In this document: in pieces, positions 7,252-13,255 of the stretch
Layout of the letters: each line of letters begins with the position of its first letter
How positions within the stretch are numbered: position 1 is the stretch's first letter
Source: an uncultured Planctomycetaceae bacterium
Lineage (GTDB): Bacteria > Planctomycetota > Planctomycetia > Pirellulales > Pirellulaceae
DNA: 13,255 bases
Reading direction: 5' to 3'
NCBI GenBank assembly: GCA_937904535.1
Contig: CALELC010000658.1
Location: 1-13,255, forward strand
Position numbers and translations under genes: made by a program
The notes under the pieces: generated by a model
The model's database searches: none
Told to the model about the DNA's origin: nothing
Seen by the model: only the letters and a program-made list of their open reading frames with translations

Positions 7252-7660
7252 TCAGGATTTGACAGCTCTTCGTCGCCGACCGCTCCGCCGGTCGGTTCGT
7301 CCTGCTGTCGCGTTCGCCAGTGAAAGCCTTGAATGATTTGACTGGCCAAGACTTGCTCGGACAATCGATCGCGGAGCGATCGACCACCTACGTCGCCGAC
7401 CGCTCCGCCGGTCGGTTCGTCCTGCTGTCGAGCTTGCTGGCGGAATTGCTGCCTGATCTGACTGACCAAGACTTGCTCGCACAATCGATCGCGGAGCGAT
7501 CGACCACCTATGTCGCCGACCGCTCCGCCGGTCGGTTTGTCCTGCTGTCGCGTTTGCCGGTAAAAGCCTTAAATGATCTGACTGACCAAGACTTGCTCGG
7601 ACAATCGATCGCGGAGCGATCGACCACCTAGCAATCAGCATTTCAGCCAACACCCGCTCA
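7252..7660. other. Intergenic region occupied by the 120-bp array
   Basis: About 410 bp between the ends of the M41-like gene (+) and the SNF2 gene (-). Nearly all of it is the three-unit array. About 20 bp before and 30 bp after show nothing recognisable. A plus-strand frame from 7263 to the TAG at 7629-7631 is open through all three units as a 40-residue periodic peptide (SIAERSTTYVADRSAGR in each period). There is no good start or ribosome site, so I do not annotate it as a gene. Confidence 0.6.
7271..7630. repeat. Tandem array: three 120-bp units with palindromic A and B boxes
   Basis: Units at 7271-7390, 7391-7510 and 7511-7630 have exactly the same length. Each has a 23-nt box A (7273-7295, 7393-7415, 7513-7535), a 69-nt spacer, and a 24-nt box B (7365-7388, 7485-7508, 7605-7628). 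A 4-nt linker joins B to the next A. Box A contains the palindrome CCGACCG-CTCCGC-CGGTCGG. Box B contains CGATCGC-GGA-GCGATCG. The A core CGCTCCGC is also the reverse complement of the B core GCGGAGCG, so B and the next A can fold into one larger hairpin. The boxes are nearly identical in all copies. The spacers of units 1 and 3 are close relatives, while unit 2 differs mainly in about 25 nt after box A. The array fills the gap between the convergent M41-like and SNF2 genes, where it could act as a bidirectional terminator or REP-like element. Confidence 0.92.
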
Positions 7661-10600
7661 CTATGTCCCGGCGCGAATCAGCTCGATCAATTCTTCGGTG
7701 TCCATTCGGCCAGCCTGATCGGTGCCGCTGAGCACGCTGGCCACCAGTTCGCGTTTGTTCGCGTGCAGATCGATGATTTGCTCTTCGATGGTGCCCTTGG
7801 AAACCAATCGGTAAACCGTCACCGCGCGTTCTTGACCAATCCGGTGAGCGCGGTCGGTCGCTTGATCTTCGACTGCCGGATTCCACCACGGGTCGAGGTG
7901 CAGCACGTAGTTGGCCGCGGTCAGGTTCAGCCCTGTGCCGCCAGCTTTGAGCGAGATCAGGAACAACTCGCCTTCACCATTCTGGAAGGCATCGACGCGG
8001 CGCTGCCGCTCGCTCGCGGGTGTCGAACCGTCAAGATACTGATAGGTGATGCCGCGTTCGTCCAGCGCTGCTCGCAGCAGTTCCAGATGCTTGACGAACT
8101 GGCTGAACACCAGCGCCCGATGCTCGCCCTCGCGGAGTTCCTGAACCGTCTCCAAGAACAGTTCCAACTTGGCTGACCCTTTTCTCCAAGAGCGATCAAC
8201 CAGCCGCGGATGGCAAGCGAGTTGACGCAGCTTCGTCAGCCACGCCAGCGTCCGCATCCGCTGGTCGCCGGGGGCCTGTTCCGCGTTGCGTTCGCCGCTC
8301 AGTTCGGTGATCGCGGCCAGACGAGCGTCTTCGTAGCGTTTGCGTTCCTCGCTACTCATTTCGGCGTACAACGTGACTTCCGTCCGTTCTGGCAGTTCCG
8401 TCAGCACCGTGGCCTTGGTCCGCCGCAGAATGAACGGTCGCACCAAATGCGCGAGCGATTGGCGACGTTCGTCGTCCTTGTGCCGTTGGATCGGCTCGGC
8501 GAACCGCGTGCGGAACCGCTCCCATGAACCGAGCAGACCGGGGCTGAGCGTGCGGAAAAGACTCCAAAGCTCGCCGAGGTGATTCTCCAGCGGTGTGCCT
8601 GACAGCCCGAGCCGCCAATCGGCCTGAATCGCCCGGATCGCCTGCGAGGTTTTCGTGGCGGCGTTCTTGATGAACTGAGCTTCGTCGAGGACGAGCGTGT
8701 GCCAGCTGCGCGAGGCAAATCGCTCGGCATCGCGCTGCAGCAACTGGTAACTGACGACGACCAAGTCGCCGGCCTTGGCCGAATCGATCAAGTGCTGGCG
8801 GTCGTGCTCGCGGTAGGAATGGGCAGAAAGTTCCGGAGCGAATCGCGCTGTCTCACGGATCCAGTTGTCGCCGACGCTGGTCGGCGCCACGATCAGCGCT
8901 GGTCCGCCGGCCGCTCGGTCCAGCAGCACCGCGAGGGTCTGCACGGTTTTGCCCAAGCCCATATCATCAGCCAGCACGCCCCCGACACCCCAGCGGCTGA
9001 GCCGAGCCAGCCAGCGATAGCCTTCCGCTTGGTAATCACGGAGATTCACTTGTAAGCCAGCAGGCACTTCCGGCACCCATTGCTGCAAATCGTCGAGGCG
9101 GCGGAGGGTCGTTTGCCAGCGGGCATCAGCCTCCACAAGCACGTCATCGCTGAGCAATTCACGCACGAGCGGCGCGGCGGCATCGGCGATCCGCAAGCCA
9201 CCACGTTCGGCCACAATCGCATCGCCCAGTTGCTGTAAGCGGCGGCGAAATAAATCGCTGATCTGAGCGAACTCACGGTCGCCGACTCGGACCAGATTGC
9301 GATTTTCGCGAACCGCGGCGAGCAAGTCCGCCAGCGGCATCTCCTTGCCTTCGATTTCGATCGATCCTGACAAGCCGAACCAGTCGCGGCGATCGTCGAG
9401 TTTGATCTTCAGCGCTTGCGGCGTGATCTCGCCGCGGACCTTCATCGTTTGCCCTTCGGGCCAGACAATCGCCGGAGCTTCGTCGCCTGACTCGTAGAGT
9501 GCCCCGAGCAGGTTCAGTGCCGCGTCATCGGTGGTGGCCACCCAGCGATGCGGCCCCTCGGGGATCAGGTCATTCAAACCAAACCGCTGCGCAATCCGCT
9601 GCGTTTCTTGAAGCTCCGCCTCCAGGTCGCGGCTCAACCGCACCGGCCCTTCTTCGGTGGCACAGCGAATCAGGTCAGGCCCTTCGGCCGGAACCAATGT
9701 TTCGCTCAGCCGTGGTTCGGTCAGTCCGATGGCAACATGCAGCCCCGCCGCCGGTCGCGGACGCAGTTGCACGACCATCTCCCACTTGCCTGGCTCGATT
9801 GGGCCCGACAGTTCGCCCGGCAAGTCGACACGAATCATCGAGTCGAGTTTTCCCACGGCGGTCGACAACCGACCGGCAGCGATCGGATCGAGCAACACCT
9901 CGTCGAGATTCTGTGCGAGCAGGTGCTCGATCAATCGCGTTGTCCGGCTGTCCTTCAACTCGCATACGATGCAGCGATCTTGACCGTTGGGGACAATCAC
10001 CAGCAGCGGCTGAGTGGGCGACGTCTTACCGCTGATGATCTGGCAGGAGCGTGAGGAAATATCTAAATCGATACCAGGGATCCGCAGCTTCGGACGAAAA
10101 CGCCGCTGGCTGGAACCACTCGTGCCCGCCAGACTGTTCGCGGCCTGTTCAGCCGGGTAATCGTCGTCACCTTCGCCATCGCCATCGCCGTCTGCGGCAT
10201 CGGCACGCACCAGCGACAGCGTGAGCTCGCCGCGATGAACTTCGACCGGAGTCGCTTCGGTGTCATTCCAAGCCACATTGGGATGCCCGGCTAACATCAA
10301 CAGCGCTTCAAACAGATTAGAAATCTGCGGCCCATAGCTCGAACCGGCCCGAGCGACGAGTGAAGCAACGCGACTATCCACCGGATCAGTGAACAGCTCT
10401 GGCCGATTTTCCAGATCAAATAGCCGCAATTCGCGGCCCTTGGTCCAGCCTCCGCTCCCTTTGCGGACCCGCTGCTCGTAAGGAGTGATCGCCAGCGAAC
10501 CGTAGTGCGCGGTGGCCGAAAGCCGGATCCGCCACTGGACTCGGCAGCCGGAATCGGTCGGCTTGGCCGTCTGGGAGCGATCAGCGATCCGCAGCAGCTC

Positions 10601-11050
10601 GTCGACCAGCGTCTGTCCCAATGAAACCGCATCGACCTTCAGCTCGGCGAAAAAATTGCCCAGGTCATCCATGCTTCGTCGCCCCAGTTGCTCCTGCAAC
10701 CACCACGAAGCCGCGAGTGTGTGGGCACACTGTTCATGAGCGGTGAAGTGATCGCAGTCACAGTGCGGGATGGCGAGCAGCGACAGATCCTGGCCGCCGC
10801 GCCGCCGCGATGGAAACTGCGACATCTCTGGCATCAGGCTCAGCGAGGGCGATGCCACAATCGACTGGCCAGAACGAATCGAAAAGACAAAATCGAGCGA
10901 GGAACCGTTCTGACTGAGCGCTGGAGGGGCCAAGGACAGCATCGCTGCGCGCTTGTCCAGTTCCGCATCGTGCTCGTTGACCAGCTCTTCAATCGCCTCG
11001 GCCATCGCGACACTAAAAAATGCGATGTCTGAGTCGATCGGCAAATCCAT
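7661..11050 (-). CDS. SWIM zinc-finger SNF2-family ATPase (helicase-like)
   Basis: 1129 aa from ATG 11050, preceded by AAGGA 8 nt upstream. Residues 97-110 form a SWIM finger, C-x-C-x8-C-x-H (C97, C99, C108, H110). A long middle region (about 150-640) carries an acidic Asp/Gly-rich linker near 285-297. The ATPase core follows: Q-motif region NLRDYQAEGYRWL (669-681), Walker A DDMGLGKT (695-702), the bacterial DEAQ form of motif II (789-792), SGTP motif III (817-820), FILRRTK (873-879), LVFSQF (980-985), DGST (1007-1010), AGGTGLNLTAA (1036-1046) and motif VI QATDRAHRIGQ (1063-1073). All key ATPase residues appear intact. SNF2 proteins translocate on double-stranded DNA and remodel protein-DNA complexes; the SWIM finger probably contacts DNA or protein. 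The cellular role of bacterial SWIM-SNF2 proteins is poorly defined. No methylase, nuclease or other defence gene adjoins it, so I do not call it a defence system. It is divergent from the ferredoxin gene and convergent with the M41-like gene. Confidence 0.93.
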   Translation of the reverse strand: MDLPIDSDIAFFSVAMAEAIEELVNEHDAELDKRAAMLSLAPPALSQNGSSLDFVFSIRSGQSIVASPSLSLMPEMSQFPSRRRGGQDLSLLAIPHCDCDHFTAHEQCAHTLAASWWLQEQLGRRSMDDLGNFFAELKVDAVSLGQTLVDELLRIADRSQTAKPTDSGCRVQWRIRLSATAHYGSLAITPYEQRVRKGSGGWTKGRELRLFDLENRPELFTDPVDSRVASLVARAGSSYGPQISNLFEALLMLAGHPNVAWNDTEATPVEVHRGELTLSLVRADAADGDGDGEGDDDYPAEQAANSLAGTSGSSQRRFRPKLRIPGIDLDISSRSCQIISGKTSPTQPLLVIVPNGQDRCIVCELKDSRTTRLIEHLLAQNLDEVLLDPIAAGRLSTAVGKLDSMIRVDLPGELSGPIEPGKWEMVVQLRPRPAAGLHVAIGLTEPRLSETLVPAEGPDLIRCATEEGPVRLSRDLEAELQETQRIAQRFGLNDLIPEGPHRWVATTDDAALNLLGALYESGDEAPAIVWPEGQTMKVRGEITPQALKIKLDDRRDWFGLSGSIEIEGKEMPLADLLAAVRENRNLVRVGDREFAQISDLFRRRLQQLGDAIVAERGGLRIADAAAPLVRELLSDDVLVEADARWQTTLRRLDDLQQWVPEVPAGLQVNLRDYQAEGYRWLARLSRWGVGGVLADDMGLGKTVQTLAVLLDRAAGGPALIVAPTSVGDNWIRETARFAPELSAHSYREHDRQHLIDSAKAGDLVVVSYQLLQRDAERFASRSWHTLVLDEAQFIKNAATKTSQAIRAIQADWRLGLSGTPLENHLGELWSLFRTLSPGLLGSWERFRTRFAEPIQRHKDDERRQSLAHLVRPFILRRTKATVLTELPERTEVTLYAEMSSEERKRYEDARLAAITELSGERNAEQAPGDQRMRTLAWLTKLRQLACHPRLVDRSWRKGSAKLELFLETVQELREGEHRALVFSQFVKHLELLRAALDERGITYQYLDGSTPASERQRRVDAFQNGEGELFLISLKAGGTGLNLTAANYVLHLDPWWNPAVEDQATDRAHRIGQERAVTVYRLVSKGTIEEQIIDLHANKRELVASVLSGTDQAGRMDTEELIELIRAGT

Positions 11051-11305
11051 TAATCAATCCTTCGTACAGCGCGCCCAAGCGGTGAAACCGGACAGTGTAA
11101 CCAGATTTTCAGCTACCGCGACGCCCGTTGGACAGCGACGCTGCCAAAGCTTAGCGTGACAACCGTGCTTGCCGATTCATGGCAGAATGGTCAGCTTGAG
11201 TGCTGTCGGTGTCGATCGCCGGTGCATTCCGCGTTTAGCGGCCCAGGTTGGCAATTGCCCGCGGCGGCGGAAATATCCCTTTTTGTTTGCAGCAAGAGAG
11301 AAAGC
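11051..11305. promoter_or_regulatory. Divergent promoter region, SNF2 gene and ferredoxin gene
   Basis: 255 bp without a credible gene; the upstream in-frame extension of the ferredoxin frame to 11156 has no family resemblance. AAGGA upstream of 11050 (minus strand) is the SNF2 ribosome site. The stretch AAGAGAGAAAG just before 11306 is a purine-rich candidate for the ferredoxin. The perfect 10-bp palindrome GGCAATTGCC (11250-11259) overlaps TTGGCA (11248-11253), a possible -35 for the ferredoxin, but the -10 at the right spacing (AAATAT, 11271-11276) is poor. CAGCG-A-CGCTG (11133-11143) is a second small palindrome. These are candidates only. Confidence 0.35.
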
Positions 11306-11671
11306 ATGCCCAAATTAACCGTTCAAGGTGTCGGTGAGTTCGACGTGGCTGAAGGCACACGGTTGATCAAAGCGTTGATTGAGGATGCCGGCACCGACCA
11401 ATTGCACGCCTGCGGCGGCAATGCCCGCTGCACCACCTGCCGAGTGCAGTTCCACGAAGGTGAGCCGCAGCAGATCACCGAGGCTGAGCGGGATTTGCTC
11501 GCCGCGCGTGGGATCAGCGACGCCGGTGTGCGGCTGAGTTGCCAGATCAATTGCGATCATGACATGACGGTCGAGCTGATCAGCCGGCTTGAAGGGAGCG
11601 GGCGGAAGGACCAGGGCAGCCCGGTTACCGACGACATCCAACCGCCACCGGTGTGGACGGACAAAGCCTAG
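11306..11671 (+). CDS. 2Fe-2S ferredoxin
   Basis: 121 aa from ATG 11306, chosen because the family fold begins right there (MPKLTVQGVGEFDVAEGTRL, a beta-grasp start) and because purine-rich AGAGAGAAAG precedes it. Cluster ligands are C36, C42, C45 and C79: C-G-G-N-A-R-C-T-T-C followed by a distal cysteine in RLSCQI. The C-x5-C-x2-C spacing is that of adrenodoxin-like and oxygenase-reductase-type 2Fe-2S domains rather than the C-x4-C-x2-C of plant photosynthetic ferredoxins. It probably works as a soluble one-electron carrier in the cytoplasm. The partner is not identifiable: no reductase, oxygenase or Fe-S assembly gene is adjacent. The tail after about residue 95 (GSGRKDQGSPV...) is a low-complexity extension. 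A fifth cysteine, C83, lies near the last ligand. The second repeat array starts 8 bp after the stop. Confidence 0.9.
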   Translation: MPKLTVQGVGEFDVAEGTRLIKALIEDAGTDQLHACGGNARCTTCRVQFHEGEPQQITEAERDLLAARGISDAGVRLSCQINCDHDMTVELISRLEGSGRKDQGSPVTDDIQPPPVWTDKA

Positions 11672-11679
11672 GCATTTGG

Positions 11680-11884
11680 CAGCCAACCGCTCCGCCGGTC
11701 GGTCTATCTCCCATTCTCCAGATCGATCGCGGAGCGAGCGACCACCTTGGTCGCCGACCGCTCCGCCGGTCGGAACTCCCCTTTCCCCGGTTCGATCGCG
11801 GAGCGAGCGACCACCCTTGTCGCCGACCGCTCCGCCGGTCGGAGTGCTGCCTTTCTCCAGATCGATCGCGGAGCGATCGACCAC
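11680..11884. repeat. Second array of the same A/B boxes, three units with short spacers
   Basis: Box A copies lie at 11680-11702 (first bases degenerate), 11751-11773 and 11820-11842. Box B copies lie at 11723-11746, 11792-11815 and 11862-11884. The order A-spacer-B-4 nt-A is the same as in the array at 7271-7630, with the same number of boxes, but the A-to-B spacers are only 20, 18 and 19 nt. These spacers are pyrimidine-rich and related to one another (two end in CTCCAGA) and do not resemble the 69-nt spacers of the first array. The first two B boxes read GCGAGCG where the first array has GCGATCG, which breaks the perfect palindrome; the last B box has the palindromic form. Unit lengths are not all multiples of three, which argues against coding. 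Confidence 0.9.
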
Positions 11885-12051
11885 TCTTTGCCTTCACTTT
11901 CAATCCCTAGCTGCCGCCGGATTCGCCTTGCGGTGATCCTTTCGATGTGTTTATCAACACCGCAACGGATTTTGCTCGGTTAGGAGTGTCTGCGGTTGCG
12001 GGTGCTGTGACACCGGGTGTGTTGCCATCGTGTCAGGATGCCGTACCTGTG
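11885..12051. promoter_or_regulatory. Leader region of the peptidyl-prolyl isomerase gene with inverted repeat
   Basis: The region between the second array and the isomerase ATG contains TTGCGGTG (11928-11935) and CACCGCAA (11958-11965), a perfect 8-bp inverted repeat with a 22-nt loop. The isomerase frame stays open back to a GTG at 11947, inside this loop, but that extension does not look like protein of the family. AGGA at 12036-12039 is a weak, distant ribosome site for ATG 12052. No convincing -35/-10 pair was found. Confidence 0.35.
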
Positions 12052-13200
12052 ATGCCTATAGCGCCCTTTCCACTCGCTCGCCTGATTTTGCTGGTCGCCG
12101 CATGGCTTGCTGCGGCCAGCGGAGCGGTGGCTCAGGGGCCTTCGCCGGAACAGATTCGCAAGGCGCTGGCAACACCGATTCCCGAGGATCCGGCGACGGT
12201 TGTCGCCGTGGTGGGACAATCCTTTATCTTAGCGGGCGACCTGATGCCCCGCGTCGAAGCGCGCGTCCGCGAGATCTCCGCACGCTCGCCGCAGCAGCCG
12301 AGCGAAATGGAAATGCGGTACATCCGCGGCGTGATCTTTCGCTCATTGCTCAACCAAACGATCCAACTCAAGATCCTGCGTGAATCGTTCTTGATCTCTC
12401 AAGTCGGCACGCAGTCAGCCGACAAACGACAGGGCGCTGAAAAACAGTTGCAAGCCAAAGCGCTGCAAATGTTTCACGAAACCGAACTCCCGCGACAGTT
12501 CAAGAAATTTGGCGTCCACACCGTTTCGGAAGTCGACCAAAAGCTGCGCGAACAAGGCAGCTCCTATGAGTCGACCAAAATGGACTTCATCGATCAGATG
12601 CTGGCGCACCTCTATCGCAGCGACGCGATCCCGAAGGATCCGGAGGTCACGATGATCGAGGTCCGCAACTACTACGAAGACAACTTAGACCAGTATCAAG
12701 TCAAGGCGCAGGCCCGCTGGGAACAACTCACCGCAACCTTTGAACGTTGCGGCAGTCGTGATGCTGCCCTGCAGGCGATCACCGAGATGGGACGCGAAGC
12801 CTACTTCGGAGGCAGCATGCAGGCCGTGGCCCGCGCGAAATCGCAGGAGCCGTTTGCGGCCCGCGGCGGCGTGCACGACTGGACCACCCGCGGCTCGCTC
12901 GCCTCCACCAAACTGGAAGACGAGATCTACTCGCTACCGCTCGGGAAGATGAGCGAAGTGATTGAAGACGAAGTCGGGATGCACATCGTCCGCGTGCTGG
13001 AACGCAAGCCGGCCGGGGTCAAGCCGATCAGCGAGATGCAGGAAGAGATTCGCGAAAAGCTCAAAGAGCAAAAGATCGAGGCGGCGATCAAGAAGGTGAC
13101 CGACGAGATGACTCGTCGCGTGCCGGTTTGGACGATCTTCCCCGACGATATCGAAGGCTCCTACCAGCTCGCTACCACTCCGTCCGATAGCCGGCGATAG
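12052..13200 (+). CDS. Secreted SurA/PpiC-type peptidyl-prolyl cis-trans isomerase
   Basis: 382 aa from ATG 12052, chosen because it opens into a clear signal peptide: a basic residue, then a hydrophobic core LILLVAAWLAAASGAVA (11-27), with cleavage near AVAQ at 25-28. The frame is open from GTG 11947, but those 35 extra residues would bury the signal. Residues about 48-200 form the helical SurA_N-like chaperone region (VVAVVGQSFILAGDL at the start, then long charged helices). Residues about 215-320 form a parvulin/rotamase domain, with GGVHDWTTRGSL at 272-283, EIYSLPLGKMSEVIED at 291-306 and GMHIVRVLERK at 309-319. A charged helix (327-356) follows. Such proteins help fold or deliver envelope proteins in the periplasm. 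Catalytic competence cannot be judged from sequence, since parvulin active sites are variable. The next gene, at the right edge, appears to converge on it. Confidence 0.88.
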   Translation: MPIAPFPLARLILLVAAWLAAASGAVAQGPSPEQIRKALATPIPEDPATVVAVVGQSFILAGDLMPRVEARVREISARSPQQPSEMEMRYIRGVIFRSLLNQTIQLKILRESFLISQVGTQSADKRQGAEKQLQAKALQMFHETELPRQFKKFGVHTVSEVDQKLREQGSSYESTKMDFIDQMLAHLYRSDAIPKDPEVTMIEVRNYYEDNLDQYQVKAQARWEQLTATFERCGSRDAALQAITEMGREAYFGGSMQAVARAKSQEPFAARGGVHDWTTRGSLASTKLEDEIYSLPLGKMSEVIEDEVGMHIVRVLERKPAGVKPISEMQEEIREKLKEQKIEAAIKKVTDEMTRRVPVWTIFPDDIEGSYQLATTPSDSRR

Positions 13201-13204
13201 GCGG

Positions 13205-13255
13205 CTATTTGGCGGTTGCCGCTAACCGCCCCTGCGCCTGCAGATAGGCGATCAC
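13205..13255 (-). CDS. Possible C-terminal end of a minus-strand gene
   Basis: Read on the minus strand from the window edge, the sequence gives VIAYLQAQGRLAATAK and then TAG at 13207-13205. Sixteen residues are too few for a firm call. The VIAYLQ motif is common at the C-terminus of cytochrome c domains, which is only a hint. The gene would converge on the isomerase gene with a 4-bp gap. Confidence 0.3.
   Translation of the reverse strand: MIAYLQAQGRLAATAK
13211..13230. terminator. Hairpin at the convergent gene ends
   Basis: GGCGGTT (13211-13217) and AACCGCC (13224-13230) form a perfect 7-bp GC-rich stem with a 6-nt loop, 10 bp after the isomerase stop. There is no T run on either strand, so terminator function is uncertain. 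If the minus-strand frame is real, the hairpin lies inside its last codons. Confidence 0.35.

Noticed and set aside
7271..7630. CRISPR array
   Set aside because: There are only three units, the repeated boxes are split by spacers that are related to each other, units are 120 bp, and there is no cas gene. The second array has spacers of 18-20 nt. This fits palindromic repeat elements, not CRISPR.
7252..7653. Arg/Ser-rich minus-strand frames across the first array
   Set aside because: They are by-products of GC-rich repeats. Differences between units fall at coding-changing positions in these frames, and one of the minus frames has a stop in every unit.
7661..11050. SNF2 gene as part of a DISARM-like or other anti-phage system
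   Set aside because: No methyltransferase, DUF1998 protein, phospholipase D-like nuclease or restriction enzyme is adjacent; neighbours are a ferredoxin and an M41-like protein.
11156..11305. Longer N-terminus for the ferredoxin
   Set aside because: The beta-grasp ferredoxin fold begins at the 11306 ATG, and the extension is not ferredoxin-like.
11589..11936. Plus-strand and minus-strand frames across the second array
   Set aside because: They consist of the box sequences read in different frames, unit spacing is not constant modulo three, and they overlap the ferredoxin end.
11947..12051. GTG start for the peptidyl-prolyl isomerase
   Set aside because: It would place 35 residues before a clear signal peptide; ATG 12052 puts the signal at the N-terminus.

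Overview
The window looks like chromosomal DNA of a planctomycete, most likely a Rhodopirellula/Blastopirellula-type member of the Pirellulales. This is inferred from the gene content, not from any marker gene: a DUF1559 protein, a secreted SGNH hydrolase, a TlpA-type thioredoxin fused to a long repeat-bearing region, a SWIM-SNF2 protein, a GC-rich base composition and weak Shine-Dalgarno signals. No rRNA, tRNA, transposase, integrase, cas or phage gene was seen.

Layout from left to right. (1) 1-2640 (+): the 3' part of a large secreted-type thioredoxin-fold protein with several SGD-x-hydrophobic-G beta repeats; its true start lies before the window. (2) 2688-4358 (+): a signal-peptide protein ending in a DUF1559 domain, probably in one operon with gene 1. 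(3) 4359-4641: a convergent intergenic region with two hairpins that read as intrinsic terminators on the minus strand. (4) 4642-5373 (-): a secreted SGNH/GDSL hydrolase. (5) 5483-6580 (-): a PilT-family retraction ATPase. (6) 6670-7251 (+), divergent from pilT: a stand-alone FtsH-type M41 metalloprotease domain without AAA module or membrane helices. (7) 7273-7628: a three-unit tandem array with a period of exactly 120 bp. (8) 7661-11050 (-): a 1129-residue SWIM zinc-finger SNF2 ATPase. (9) 11306-11671 (+), divergent from the SNF2 gene: a 2Fe-2S ferredoxin. (10) 11680-11884: a second three-unit array built from the same two palindromic boxes as the first but with much shorter spacers. (11) 12052-13200 (+): a secreted SurA/PpiC-type peptidyl-prolyl isomerase. 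(12) At the right edge, what may be the last codons of a minus-strand gene.

Genes 1, 2, 4 and 11 appear to be exported and fit envelope work (thiol chemistry, folding, esterase activity). PilT belongs to type IV pilus retraction, but no pilus structural gene is present here. The genes do not form one obvious pathway. The most distinctive non-gene content is the pair of A-spacer-B repeat arrays (7273-7628 and 11680-11884). They share boxes, order, copy number and 4-nt linkers but differ in spacer length, and both sit just after a plus-strand stop codon. They look like a REP/BIME-like palindromic element family. I see no convincing defence or biosynthetic system.
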